64,000 bases of DNA from Pteria penguin (lineage: Eukaryota; Mollusca; Bivalvia; Pterioida; Pteriidae). Shown in pieces: positions 47,401-57,516 of the stretch. Numbering within the stretch: position 1 is the stretch's first letter; each line of letters begins with the position of its first letter. Both the position numbers and the translations under genes were made by a program. The DNA is taken from positions 68,994,306-69,058,305 of the forward strand of contig CM068583.1 in NCBI GenBank assembly GCA_035048485.1, given 5' to 3'. The notes beneath the pieces were generated by a model. The model had not been told where the DNA came from and did not search any database. It saw nothing but the letters and a program-made list of their open reading frames with translations.

Positions 47401-50400
47401 AAACAAGAGGCCTAAGTGGGCCTATATCACTCACCTGAGTACCTAGATGATCAGTCATGCAGGAAGGAAGAATTCATTTATTTTTGCATTACTGGGACTA
47501 AGTCAACACAAATGTTGAAAATATGTCAAATTTTATTTCAGACCAGAATAAAAAACAAGAGGCCCAAATGGGCCTATATCGCTCACCTGAGCACAAATTG
47601 CTTATTTACAATAAATTGACAGCTCATTTCAGTAGAAAATTTTGCCTTTTTTCTACAAGACTTTCTATAAGGTTTGGTGATATTTTGTGCAGTCGTTTTG
47701 AAGTGTCCAAAAAGTGCCTACCAATCAGAGTCAATGGTGGCCATCTTGGATTACCGATCGGCACGAAAAACACAAACTTGGTAGAGGACCTCGAGTACTT
47801 ACTTCCTATGAGGTTTGGTGAAATTCTGTGTAGCGCTTCTGGATAAGAAGTCCAAAATGCGTCAACCAATCAGAGCCAATGACGGTCATTTTGGATTGCC
47901 GATCGGCACAAAAAACACAAACTTGGTAGAGGTCCTTAAGTACTTACTTCCTATGAGGTTTGGTGAAATTCTGTGCAGCGCTTCTTGAGAAGAAGTCCAA
48001 AATGTGTCAACCAATCAGAGCCAATGGCGGCCATCTTGGATAACGGATAGGCACGAAAAACACAAACTTTGTAGAGGACCTTGAGTACTTACTTCCTATG
48101 AAGTTTGGTGAAATTCTGTGCAGCGCTTCTGGAGAAGAAGTCTAAAATGTGTCAAACAATCAGGGCCAATGGCAGCCATCTTGGATTACAGATCGGCAAG
48201 AAAAAACACAAACTTTGTAGAGGTTACTTCCTATGAGATTTGGTGAAATTCTGTGCAGCGCTTCTAGAGAAGAAGTCCAAAATGTGTCAACCAATCAGAG
48301 CCAATGGCTGCAATCTTGGATTACGAATGGGCACGAAAAACACAAACTTGGTAGAGGACCTTGAGTACTTACTTCCTATGAGGTTCGGTGAAATTCTGTG
48401 CAGCACTTCTGGAGAAAGAGTCCAAAATGTGTCAATTAATCAGAGCCAATGGCAGCCTACTTAGATAACGGATCGGCACGAAAAACAAAAATTTGATGGA
48501 GGACCTTGAGTACTTACTTCCTATGAGGTTCGGTGAAATTCTGCGCAGCGCTTCTGGAGAAGAAGTCCAAAATGTGTCAACCAATCAGAGCCAATGGTGG
48601 CCATCTTGGATTACAGATTGGCACGAAAACCACAAACTTGGTAGAGGACCTTGAATACTTACTTCCTATGAGGTTTGGTGGAATTCTCTGCAGCCGTTCT
48701 GGAGAAGAAGTCTAAAATGTGTCAACCAATCAGAGCCAATGGCAGCCATCTTACATTAAGGCTCAGTGGGCCGTTTCACAAAGAATCATACGTACGATAT
48801 TTTACGTACGTACAAAAAATTCCTTAGAACTTAAGGAATTTTTTTGTACGTAGGTAAAATATCGTACGTATGATTCTTTGTGAAACGGCCCACTGGTGAG
48901 CTAACAACACTTTTTTGCCATCCATTCAGGTATTTTGATATCAAGCATTTGCTGTGTCTTTCCAAGATGTTATTCAGGGCAACAAGTTAGTCATTTTTTT
49001 AGGTGGGACCTTTTGTTGACTGATTTCAAGTCTGGGTCATGAACATTAATTGTTTCAAATATTGTCCAGATCCAACTTAAAATAGCCTAATTTCATATGT
49101 TGAGTGTTGAGAAACATCTAAAAACTTATTTAGATGTGCAAAGAAATGAAAGAAAAATTATGACCATAGCTGGATTTGAACCGCTACTCTCCATATTTTA
49201 ATTACCAAGTGGTATATGTACCATTGTTAGACCTAGTTTTTAGACATGGTGGCATTATCTGTTGACCAATTTGGATGAAATGAACAAAATTGATAGAGGA
49301 CCTATAGTACTTCATGTATACCATGTTTCATTAAAATCAATACATGTGGTATAACAGCAGAAGTTCAAAATGTGAAGAATTGTCCCTAAACACCCTCATT
49401 TGGAAGTCTTAAAAAATTCATAGAAAATCCAGAAACTGAGATTTTGCCAAATTTCTTTCAATGTAACATTCCTTACCATAATTATGATCACAATAGTCTA
49501 TAAGAAATCATCATTATCACCATATTCCGATTTTGATAATTGCTGTCTTTTTGTCCGAGCTAATACATTTTGGCGTTGTTTTTCATAGTGACGTCATAAC
49601 GCATGACATAGATTCATTATAACGTCACTATGAAAAACAAGGCCAAAAGGTATTAGCTCAGACAAAAAGTTGTCATTTATCAAAACCGGAATATGGTCTA
49701 TCAACTAGGAAATATGACACTTTTCTGCATTGAAATCACCAAGTGCAAACAAATGTTGAAAAAAAATTTTACAACTTGATTTTGGAAGGGAACCAAAATG
49801 ACAATACTTCTTCACTCATCCGTCTAGATCATTTCTATGAATTCTGTTTGTCTCTTTATACAGCCAGTATGAAGAAGAATATTGTCAAAGGAGGGTACTC
49901 TTTTGTGACCTACTTTTGACTATGGTGGTGCCACCTGTAAAGAAGTCTGGACAAAAAGCAACAGAATTTGAAGTTGAAAATGTGAAAAATGGCCAAACCC
50001 CCCCCCCCCAACCCCTCTTTTTTTTTTGAAGTCTTAAAAATTTCATAAAAAATCCCAAAATTGAGATATTAACAAAATTCTTTCGCAATAATATCCCTTA
50101 CCATAATTATGATCAAAATAGTCATTAAGAAATCATCATTATCAATTAACTGAAAAACATGACACTTTTCTGCATTGAAATTACAAAGTGCAGAAAGACG
50201 TCAAAAAAGTGTAAATTTCTATTTGATGGATCTTAAGCCCGAACACAATTTTTGAAAACCCATCTTTATAGATTGTTGAAATGCAATTAGTTTCCCCATT
50301 TAAGCACTGGTTCTGGAGGAGAAAATTTTGGAATTTTGAAGAGGGGTACTTTTTTAGGCACTTTTGGCCCCACCCTGGATCAATCCCTGAGGGAATCTGG

Positions 50401-53400
50401 ATCCCAAACACAATTTTAGTAGGGGACCTTGAGTACATCATATATACAAAGTTTGATCCAAATCTGCAATGCAGTTCCAGAGAAGAAGTCGAAAATGTGA
50501 AAAAGTTAACGGCGGATGGAGCCTTCGGCTCAGGTGAGCTAAAAAATATAGCCTAGGTTAAAGTTTCTGAAAAGTAAGTCAAAATCTAAGGTTAAGGCCA
50601 CTTGGTCAGAATCATGGTACAAAATGAAAGCTCTGAACATGAGGAAGCTATATATGAATTATAAAAGATCTACCAATAACAGTTTAAATGATAATAGCCC
50701 AGATTAAAATGTTTTGTGCACAAGGATGCCAATGCCAGTGCATGGGGCTACATTTTTTCCTGAAGAGCTAAAATCATTCTGATAGCTATACTGGTAAATC
50801 TCTTTCTTATGTAGTACACCCAAGGATATAAATATCTAGTTTTATTAGTATACTCAAATATATAAATATCAAATTTGTTTAGTATACCCAAGAATATAAA
50901 TATTTGGTTTTATTGGTATAAGGGAATGTAGTTGATGAAATCACGGAGCATTAGTATTCAGTTGGATAATCTTAGAAATCAACCAATTCAGAGTATCAAC
51001 CAGAAGTCTTCAACTTACTTGATTTTTGACAGGATTTATTTTACTGTACATCAGTGGCATTGTATTTATGACTCCACCTGAAAAAAACAATGCAAAAAAT
51101 AATATGCAATATACAAATACTCAATACACATTAAGAGGTGTAGATTCCATTGTTTAGATAAAACTACAACAGTTACTGATAGCAAAGTAGGAGTAAATTG
51201 TCCCGTAAACAGCAACTGAAGACAAAGAGCCATAACTCTGGCAAAAGTATGTCAATCGCTATAAAATCTACAAAAATTCTGTAGTTGTTGGTGACAAAGA
51301 TGTGTGCTAAGTTTCTGTCCAATTTCTAAAAGAATGCTTAAAAAATGTGGATTACTTAAATGTCTACAAACAGATGGAATGACATATTATGACTGCAGGT
51401 TATATATAATTAAACATTCATCATTTGATTACAACTACTGCAATAAGGCAGTTTGTTGACATGTAAACCTTACAAGTTAAAGCAGGACTTTAAATGTACA
51501 ACACTCTTAAAATATCACTGCTGGAAAAAAAGTCAATGATTTATTAAACAGCAATGTGCTCTTTATAAATTCAATTAAACACAAGCTGTGTTTGTGAAAC
51601 ATTAATGCCCCCGGCAACAACAAAGTCCAAAAAGTATTTTTAGCATGAAGGTCATTGTCAAGGTCAAAAGGTCATCAACCTTGGTGTTATTTGAAAGGGC
51701 TTCATTACCCGGTACTTGAGTATGTTTGTGAAATATGAAGTCTCTATCCCTGACGGTTCAAAAGTTGTGGCCAAGGTTAAAGTTGACAACAGACAAACAA
51801 ACAAACAAACAGACAGACAGAGACACAGACAGACAGACAGAGACGGGGCACTTGATCCGGACACATTAAAAGTATGATAAACATTTTTAACTGTTGTGAT
51901 CTTCCTTTGTGCAGTTTGAGAAATTTACAGTGTCTATAATAAATCGTGCCAGTTTATAGTGATCAAAAGCCGGTGTATAGGAAATCTGGCTGATTTATAT
52001 CACTTTTGTTCTATATTACCGTACATCAAATCATGAAAACACTGTGAAATATTGATTTAATTCTGTCCATGCACCCCTCTTACAAATAGAATGTTCCCAA
52101 CTTTTAATCATAAAGCTGAATCAGAATATTCCATTTTAACTAGATGATGGAATTATGGTCTTAATCAAACTACAAGTTTTAGTTTCACTTTCACATGTGT
52201 CCCATGTAACCATGCCAATTGTATTTCTTCAACCAGACAAAATATGTAAAGGGTAAGTGCCTGGTTATACAGTGTAAAACAGGAGCAAGTGTCAACTATG
52301 CTCCTGTCAGTAAAATTTGTGAAAACTATAAAAATAAAATTGAGTTTTCAGAATCTCTGGAAAATTGACAGAGATTGGTTGATTGTTGTCAAAGATGAAA
52401 GTAAATGCATTGTTCTTATTGCAGGGAGTATTGGGGTGATAAATTAGAATCCTTGAATGTTCAAACTAAGCTTTGGATATAGTTTTGCAACAAATAATTT
52501 GAAGATTGTTTCCGTGAAGATGCATGAAGCATCTAAATTCCATATCAACAGTAACAGCCCAGGCAATCTAATCAAACCTAACAAAATAGTACAGTTTTGC
52601 AGTGAAATGAAATTTGTATGCAGATTTAAGTGCCTTAATACATGTACTTCAGTGTATACAAAATCAGTGCAGTTTTATGTTTATACGAAATAGAATTACT
52701 GTGGACTGAAGATCTATGGGATTTAGAAGTTAGTTTCGTGCACTGTTTGTGCAAAGTTTTGCTTGAATCCATTATGCATCTATGAGATATGACATGATAA
52801 AGTAAATTCTGAGGTAAATCTCCTTCCCTTATGAACACCAACATATTGTAATCTTTTTCATTGAAATTTCATGAAAATTTCATTGAAATCAATTGAGTAG
52901 CTCTGCAGGGGTTACAATAACAAAATGATGTTACCAGGATGTAGAAAATTCTTAGTCCAAAGGCCCCTAAGTGCTCTAAAATGTATGATTAGGATCCTCC
53001 TTCAAGTTGTTCAATGCATATTTACATAATTATTGTGATTTTGTGTGTTTGTTGCATGGTTTATAATAAGAAAGCTATAACAAACACATGATTATATGCA
53101 TGAAGTTTTTTAGCATCTATACATTAGTATAATATGTAATACTAAACCTAAAGCAACTGTTCCCATTAGAAACGGGGCTCCAACTGCTGAGAAATCATTA
53201 GTGATGTCCCTGTGAACCTCAGCACCCACATAAAATGTTACTATCACCTGTAACACACAAAATATCCATGCAAATCAGCACATGTTCATGATATTTACAC
53301 ATGTATAACCTGAAACAGACAAATATCTGTGTACTTCTGAGTCCACATAAGATGTCACTATCATCTGAAACCTGTAATATTCATGTTCCTATGTTCATAA

Positions 53401-56400
53401 GCATGATTGCATTAAGCATTATTATCTCCTGAAAAAGACAATACAACTGTGTAACTTAGCAACAGCATAATGCATTATCATCACTGAAAACATGATATTT
53501 GTGTGGACCTCAGTACCAGCATAGAAAGCTACTATCAACTTAAATAGACAATACCGGGTACTCCTATGTACCTTAACAATAGTCATAATTTAGTATCTGA
53601 AACAGGCAATGTCCTTGTGTAATTCAATGTAAACATAATCTCTACTTACATAGAAGTAAAACAATGCTTTTAATATAATGGTTTATCAAAGGGTTTCTGA
53701 ACAGCGTACTGATAACAACAGTTTCAGAATTTACGTTAACATCACACACCTAAGTATCAAAATTTCCAATAGTTTAAATATGTGATTATACTCACGGTTG
53801 CAAGCAAAAGAGATCCTTTGAAAAATGTAAGAACTGAGACAATGGGCTGCACAAGTTGCAAAGCGAACACAATGGCAAAGGTGAGAAGCCACACAAAGAC
53901 TGGTATCACATAGATGTAGCTGAAACAAGAACTGGGTGAAAAACTGACCACAAGATGCATCTGGCAGTTCTAAGATATGTGAACAAAAGAGAACTACAGT
54001 AATATTTTTATGATATAAAAGATCAATCATTTCACTGACACTTCAATTTTATTCAAGACATGGATGTTAAAATATCAAAAAGGAATGCATAAAGTGATTG
54101 CCAGTGATTATAAATGCTTACTGTGTTAGGTGGAATCAACTGGTATGTGAGCTCAATTTATAATCAAATATGTCACGGGAATGAATTGTGTATTTACTCA
54201 CTTGATGCCAATAATTTGACCATAGGCTTCACTTCCAGCTAAGGCATAACTTACAAGTAAAGCTACACTGAAAAGACATTATAATACAAGACATTATAAT
54301 ACAGGACATTATAATTATAATACAGGACATTATAATACAGGGCGTTATAATACAGGGCATTATAATACAGGATGTTATAATTATAATACAGGGCATTATA
54401 ATACAGAACATTATAATACAGGATGTTATAATTATAATACTGGGCATTATAATACAAGACATTATAATACAAGATGTTATAATTATAATACAGGGCATTA
54501 TAATACAGGATGTTATAATTATAATACAGGGCATTATAATACAGGATGTTATAATTATAATACAGGGCGTTGTAATACAGGACATTATAATACAGGATGT
54601 TATAATTATAATACAGGGCATTATAATACAAGACATTATAATACAGGACATTTTAATTATAATACAGGACATTACAATACAGGACATTATAATACAGGAC
54701 ATTACAATACAGGACATTATAACACAGGACATTATAATACAGGATGTTATAATTATAATACAGGGCATTACAATACAGGACGTTATGATTATAATACAGG
54801 GCATTATAATAAAGGACATTATAATACAGGATATTATAATACAAGACATTATTATACAGAATGTTATTATTATAATACAGGACATTATAATACAGGATGT
54901 TATAATTATAATACCGGACATAATAATACAGGACATTATAATACAGGATATTATAATACAGGATGTTATAATTATAATACAGGACATAATAATACAGGAC
55001 ATTATAATACAGGGCATTGCAATACAGGACATTATAATACAGGACGTTATAATTATAATACAGGACATTATAATACAGGACATTACAATACAGGACATTA
55101 CAATACAGGACATTATAATACAGGGCATTATAATACAGGGCATTATAATATCGGGCATGTTAATACAGGGCATAATAATAGAGGGTATTATAATACAGGA
55201 CATTACAATACAGGACATTATAATACAGGACATTACAATACAGGATATTATAATACAGGATATTATAATACAGGGCATTATAATACAGGACATTATAATA
55301 CAGGATATTATAATACAGGGCATTATAATACAGGACATTATAATACAGGGCATTATAATACAGGACATTATCATACTGGACATCTAACATCGTATCAAAA
55401 TCAGAATATTTTCTAGTGAAGGTTTTAAAACATGTATTAATATAATGAATTTATGACATGCATAACATAACTTCTCTTAGTCTTATAAAGATAACATGGC
55501 TAAATTCATTGTTTTAACAAAACTATATCCTCCCCAGAATCACAGAAAGATGATACACAAGTTAGTTGTAAAACCAATCCCACCTCTGAGCATTATCAGG
55601 AAGTCAAACCTCCAGAGATCAGCATAATCGAGCATAAGTTATTAAACAATTATTCAAATATTTAATTCCACTTAGTAAAATTGAACATGTTATAGGTATT
55701 CAAGTAAACAGGAATCAACACAATAATCCAATGAGATCATTGTATTTACACTGTATAAAAGTGACTCACAATTGTAGAATTAAGATAATATCAAATGCTT
55801 GTTTGAATCCACAGCTAAGAAACATGTCTCCAAGAAGATGAAGATTCGGTGGCTGAGCATTTTCAGTCCTAGGTAGGATGACATGTCCTGCAAGGACAGG
55901 ACCTGAAAGACAAATAAAATATCAGTGACATTTTGTCAGTTATCAATGACCTAATATCAAGCAAGGACAGGACCTGAAGGTCAGATAAGTTATCAATGAC
56001 AGTTTGCCAATTATCAATGACATAATGTCAAGCAAGGACAGAACCTGAAGGACACATAAGTTATCAATGGCATTTTGTCAGTTATCAATTACCTAATGTC
56101 AAGCAAGGACAGGACCCGGAAGACAGACAAGTTATCAACAAACTTTTGTCAGTGATCAATAACCTTATGTCCTGAAGACATGTTATCAATGACCTTATGT
56201 CCTGTTAGAAAGTGCCATTCAGAAGAGAAGTCACAGTATCATTGACTTTTGTAATCAAATACCTTCAGACTACTAGTTCTCTATGTTCAATGGCCTCGAA
56301 TCTCTTTATATTTATTTGTTCTAGTTTACTGACCTCAAGACTATATATATTGATTTAATTCTGTTTACAGACCTCAAGTTTCTATATAGTTTACAGACCT

Positions 56401-57516
56401 CATGTTTCTATATACTAATGTGATCTAGTTAGCAGACTTCAAGTTTCTATATACTAATGTGATTTAGTTTACAGACTTCAAGTTTCTATATAGTTTACAG
56501 ACCTCATGTTTCTATATACTAATGTGATCTAGTTAGCAGACTTCAAGTTTCTATATACTAATGTGATTTAGTTTACAGACTTCAAGTTTCTATATAGTTT
56601 ACAGACCTCATGTTTCTATATACTAATGTGATCTAGTTAGCAGACTTCAAGTTTCTATATACTAATGTGATTTAGTTTACAGACTTCAAGTTTCTATATA
56701 GTTTACAGACTTCATGTTTCTATATACTAATGTGATCTAGTTAGCAGACTTCAAGTTTCTATATACTGCTGTGATTTAGTTTACAGACTTCAAGTTTCTA
56801 TATAGTTTACAGACCTCATGTTTCTATATACTGATGTGATCTAGTTAACAGACTTCAAGTTTCTATATACTGCTGTGATTTAGTTTACAGATTTCAAGTT
56901 TCTATATAGTTTACAGACCTCAAGACTATATATATTGATGTAATTTAGTTTACAGACTTCAAGTTTCTATATAGTTTACAGACCTCAAGACTATATATAT
57001 TGATGTAATTTAGTTTACAGACTTCAAGTTTCTTTATATTAATGTGATCTAGTTAAAAGACTTTTTACGTCTCTGTTAACAGAGCTCAGGTCTCTATATA
57101 CTGATTTGATCTAGTTTACAGGACTGAAACTCTCTGTATAATAATGTGATCTAAACACACCTTTAGTCTCTATATATTGATGTGGTTTTATTAACACACA
57201 CCTCTAGTCTCTATATACTATCTCTATATTTAGTGTTTTAAATACATGATACATGAAATATGATAGATCCATGCTGAAATAATGCATGTCCTCCACCAGT
57301 ACCTATTGTAACATTTTAACGGGAAGTATTTCCTAATTTACATTCCCAGTTTTAGTGTTGAGGAACTAAAAATTATACTACAAAACTACCTAAGATTAGA
57401 TATAGACCTTCCACCTGTGTTATATATCATCCAATCTCACCACTGCTTTCATGTTCTTCCTCCAGCTCATCGCAGGTATCATCTGCCAACAAATCATTCA
57501 AGGGCACTAACTCCTC
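32431..57516 (-). CDS. Multi-exon membrane transporter, AAAP/SLC38-like amino acid transporter (3' part)
   Basis: Minus-strand coding exons, 5' to 3': 57441-57516, 55770-55902, 54202-54267, 53796-53919, 53148-53247, 51019-51077, 46625-46800, 43439-43481, 41528-41626, [one unplaced], 35668-35758, 33652-33721, 32967-33070, 32431-32704 (stop TAA 32431-32433). All borders read GT...AG and phases agree except at the gap between 41528 and 35758. About 471 residues result: acidic ELEEEHESS, then hydrophobic segments AFDIILILQFVALLVSYALA, VIPVFVWLLTFAIVFAL, GAPFLMGTVALGGVINTMPL, FAVIFGLLTCTILNILW, a loop with KNITS and HNISL glycosylation sites, FAWVAILVEVFIMISITVSF, ALSLVMFGVVFGIAMM, LEAGLFIFLMLLK and FLQYTIPLYFGFAVGY. 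The spacing fits the APC fold of amino acid/auxin permeases; the paralogue is not identified. First exons (TM1) lie beyond base 64000. Confidence 0.72.
33171..33441. mobile_element. Dispersed non-autonomous element with short inverted ends
   Basis: Starts ACAAGCTGTGTTTGTAAAAC...AATGCCCCCGG and ends CTGGGGGCATAAAA, so the ends are inverted (TGCCCCCGG/CTGGGGGCA). The interior has AAGGTCA motifs and an ACAGACAGACAAAC tract. A second copy is at 51581-51860. Both lie within the transporter gene. Confidence 0.65.
33741..35070. repeat. 47-bp minisatellite, about 28 copies, abutting exon 33652-33721
   Basis: Unit TCAATCAAATAGTCACTGCA, TCACTCCTAACCTTAAGGCT, TATATAA. Copies are very similar in the middle (34150-34920) and diverge toward both ends. 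The last degenerate unit begins about 20 bases from the exon's 3' splice site. Confidence 0.92.
35085..35660. mobile_element. Dispersed element copy (GTGGGCCTATAT family), diverged
   Basis: Starts AACAAAAGGGCAAAGTGGGCCTATAT, like 47401 and 47553. Its interior (AAAATGTGAACCCCCTACCCC, CTTCAAAAAATTCATGAAAA) resembles 49380-49450 and 49980-50060. Confidence 0.5.
36110..36354 (-). mobile_element. tRNA-derived SINE (second family), minus strand
   Basis: The minus strand begins AGCCAGTGTGACTTAGTGGAT with B box GGTTTGACTCC and ends in the ATTCAATC tail. A perfect 12-bp TSD, TTATGTGGAAGA, lies at 36098-36109 and 36355-36366. Confidence 0.85.
36385..36545. repeat. CTGTCTGTCATA short tandem repeat
   Basis: Irregular copies of TGTCTGTCATACTG and related CTGTCCCTC/GTTCCTCTATTATA phrases. 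The same motif recurs at 37295-37400. Confidence 0.75.
37430..40160. repeat. 26-bp minisatellite, split by two insertions
   Basis: Unit GAACTAGGACAGTATGCAAT plus ACAACA, with AACAAGACA variants. It is present at 37430-38105, 38335-38484 and 39770-40160. The breaks hold an approximately 230-bp AT-rich insert (38108-38335) and the 1.3-kb element at 38484-39770. It lies in a transporter-gene intron. Confidence 0.88.
38484..39770. mobile_element. 1.3-kb dispersed element with inverted ends and three internal 330-bp repeats
   Basis: Starts AACAAGAGCAACGCC...ATAATACGCCCGTC and ends ATAATACGTCCCG...GACGGGCGTAT; the outer ATACGCCCGTC motif is inverted at the right end. The interior is three tandem copies, each opening with a C-run (about 38706, 39040, 39369), then TAAATTTCTCAAAAATGAAG, and closing with AAGTCCGGAAAACATGACC. 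No transposase frame is seen, so it is non-autonomous. It sits inside the 26-bp minisatellite. Confidence 0.7.
40208..41040. mobile_element. Dispersed element copy (CCCAAATGGG...CTCACCTGAG family)
   Basis: Begins AGTCCCAAATGGGTCTATAT followed by CGCTCACCTGAGC. The interior holds two diverged repeats of GAAGAAGTTTCTCAAACGAGG / GACAAAGAAGTTTATCAAAA with GACAGATCTGG. It is related to 47553-50548; no right end is recognised. Confidence 0.55.
41627..41756. repeat. 41-bp tandem repeat carrying the 3' splice site of the transporter exon 41528-41626
   Basis: CTGT(A/G)ACATTGTA starts at 41627, 41668, 41709 and 41750: exactly 41-base spacing. Minus-strand AG of the real acceptor is at 41627-41628, and each further copy repeats the same TACAATGTTACAG context. 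Confidence 0.85.
42188..42925. repeat. 47-bp minisatellite, about 16 copies
   Basis: Unit CAAGCCTATAGATAGGGTAT, TAATTACCTGTTGTTTGTGT, AAAGCTT. The core CTATAGATAGGGTATTAATTA is nearly invariant. A degenerate TTTAGTGCTGTGATTTAG repeat follows at 42925-43090. Confidence 0.9.
43482..44407. other. Transporter intron sequence, no gene seen
   Basis: A 79-codon plus-strand frame at 43508-43747 has no recognisable domain and no splice context; I do not call it. Otherwise AT-rich. Confidence 0.35.
44408..44500 (-). mobile_element. Diverged copy of the first SINE family
   Basis: TGGTTGCTTGGTTGTTAAGTG, TTTTACATCGCTATGAGCAA and GACACGGAAGCTGAGGGTAA correspond in reverse to the body and CCAA tail of 11729-11904. 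The tRNA-like head is missing. Confidence 0.65.
44930..45368 (+). pseudogene. Possible decayed P2RX7-C-terminal-like domain gene fragment
   Basis: A short frame MNTVTLNLSPDKLQALQAFA at 44925, later GEHECQDCFCHLA, and an in-frame stretch KRKVLYKKFVWDDSRYLD followed by RFVWQCHGYWEEIMPNCVKY (45195-45365). The last phrase resembles the HGYL...P.CVV.IR end of the cysteine-rich domain found at the P2X7 C-terminus and in many stand-alone mollusc genes. Stops and a missing CC motif show decay. Weak similarity from memory; it could be an unrelated transposon fragment. Confidence 0.28.
45369..46464. other. Transporter intron sequence, no gene seen
   Basis: AT-rich; a direct repeat GTAAAGATGATGCTCTACA occurs twice near 46020-46060. 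No exon recognised. Confidence 0.35.
46465..46545 (-). mobile_element. tRNA-like SINE head remnant
   Basis: The minus strand reads GTTGGTGTAGTGGTTAAGCA (A-box-like, matching the head at 11740) then CTTGGATTACAGTGGAGAC, with a degraded B-box region CAATCCAGATT. Confidence 0.5.
47672..48765. repeat. Tandem array, about 145-bp unit, eight copies
   Basis: Each copy holds CCTATGAGGTTTGGTGAAAT, CTGTGCAGCGCTTCTGGAGA, CCAATCAGAGCCAATGGC and CATCTTGGATTAC...GGCACGAAAAACACAAAC. Short open frames in it (EDLEYLLPMRFGEILCS) repeat with the unit and are not a gene. Confidence 0.85.
48765..48894. mobile_element. Near-perfect palindromic MITE, 130 bp
   Basis: Arms of about 62 bases: AGTGGGCCGTTTCACAAAG...TACGTACGATATTTTACGTA...AATTCCTTA, mirrored by TTAAGGAATTTTTTTGTACG...CTTTGTGAAACGGCCCACT. 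The two arms differ at only a few positions. Such a perfect fold-back suggests recent origin. Confidence 0.85.
49519..49697. mobile_element. Fold-back element, 179 bp
   Basis: Left arm ACCATATTCCGATTTTGATA...GTCTTTTTGTCCGAGCTAAT...TTTTTCATAGTGACGT; right arm ACGTCACTATGAAAAACAAG...ATTAGCTCAGACAAAAAG...CAAAACCGGAATATGGT. A paralogous stretch at 50130-50165 lacks the insert. Confidence 0.78.
50549..51018. other. Transporter intron sequence, no gene seen
   Basis: An approximately 55-base unit with TATA(A/C)CCAAG(G/A)ATATAAATAT repeats three times near 50815-50920; otherwise AAGGTCA-type remnants. Confidence 0.4.
51581..51860. mobile_element. Second copy of the GCCCCCGG-ended dispersed element
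   Basis: ACAAGCTGTGTTTGTGAAAC...AATGCCCCCGGCAACA matches 33171-33441. It ends with an ACAGACAGACAG tract and GGGGCACTTGATCC. Confidence 0.65.
51861..53147. other. Transporter intron sequence, no gene seen
   Basis: AT-rich; frames of 60-78 codons match nothing I know. An inverted pair TGAAATTTCATGAAAATTTCATTGAAA lies near 52862. Confidence 0.35.
53248..53615. repeat. Degenerate 58-bp array carrying copies of the acceptor of exon 53148-53247
   Basis: Phrases like CCACATAA.ATGT.ACTATCA followed by CTGAAAC.. recur at about 58-base steps (boundaries near 53247, 53307, 53364, 53431, 53482, 53538, 53600). The exon's first 35 bases, CAGCACCCACATAAAATGTTACTATCAC on the plus strand, are clearly echoed at 53335-53364 and 53512-53538. 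Confidence 0.6.
54281..55385. repeat. 15-bp satellite (ATTATAATACAGGAC), about 70 copies
   Basis: Unit ATTATAATACAGGAC/GGC, with 21-bp variants containing TGTTATAATTATAATACAGG. Because 15 and 21 are multiples of three, it stays open on both strands (minus 54229-55383, plus 54785-55387), encoding only ISCIIM- and DIIIQ-type repeats. It ends 13 bases from the 3' splice site of exon 54202-54267. Confidence 0.92.
55903..56125. repeat. 71-bp tandem repeat with duplicated splice acceptors of exon 55770-55902
   Basis: CAAGGACAGGACCTGAA(A/G)G recurs with its exon/intron border at 55902, 55973, 56044 and 56115, exactly 71 bases apart. Each copy also contains GTTATCAATGACATTTTGTC. The third extra copy has CCCGG in place of CCTGA, destroying the AG. 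Confidence 0.88.
56330..57060. repeat. 104-bp compound tandem repeat, about six copies
   Basis: ACCTCATGTTTCTATATACT recurs at 56397, 56501, 56605, 56709 and 56813. Each 104-bp unit is itself three diverged TTTCTATATA...CAGACTTCAAG submotifs of 26-39 bases. Confidence 0.88.

Larger units (their letters stand above)
47553..50548. mobile_element. 3-kb dispersed non-autonomous element with inverted CTCACCTGAG ends
   Basis: Left end AACAAGAGGCCCAAATGGGC...CGCTCACCTGAGC, right end GCCTTCGGCTCAGGTGAGCTAAAA, giving inverted GCTCACCTGAGC/GCTCAGGTGAGC. A second partial left end is at 47401. The interior contains a 145-bp tandem array, a palindromic MITE (48765-48894), a fold-back element (49519-49697), and two diverged copies of a 0.6-kb unit (about 49380-49780 and 49980-50200). 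No transposase is seen. This family is common in bivalve genomes in my experience. Confidence 0.6.

Noticed and set aside
47416..48715. Repeated short frames containing EDLEYLLPMRFGEILCS
   Set aside because: They recur with the 145-bp tandem unit; non-coding dispersed element.
49155..49235. tRNA gene or SINE on the minus strand (GGTTCAAATCC B-box-like)
   Set aside because: Only a B-box-like match; no convincing A box spacing, cloverleaf or body shared with the two SINE families.
54229..55387. 384-codon minus frame and overlapping 200-codon plus frame
   Set aside because: Products of a 15/21-bp satellite whose unit length is a multiple of three; repetitive Ile/Ser/Cys or Asp/Ile/Gln strings with no gene structure.
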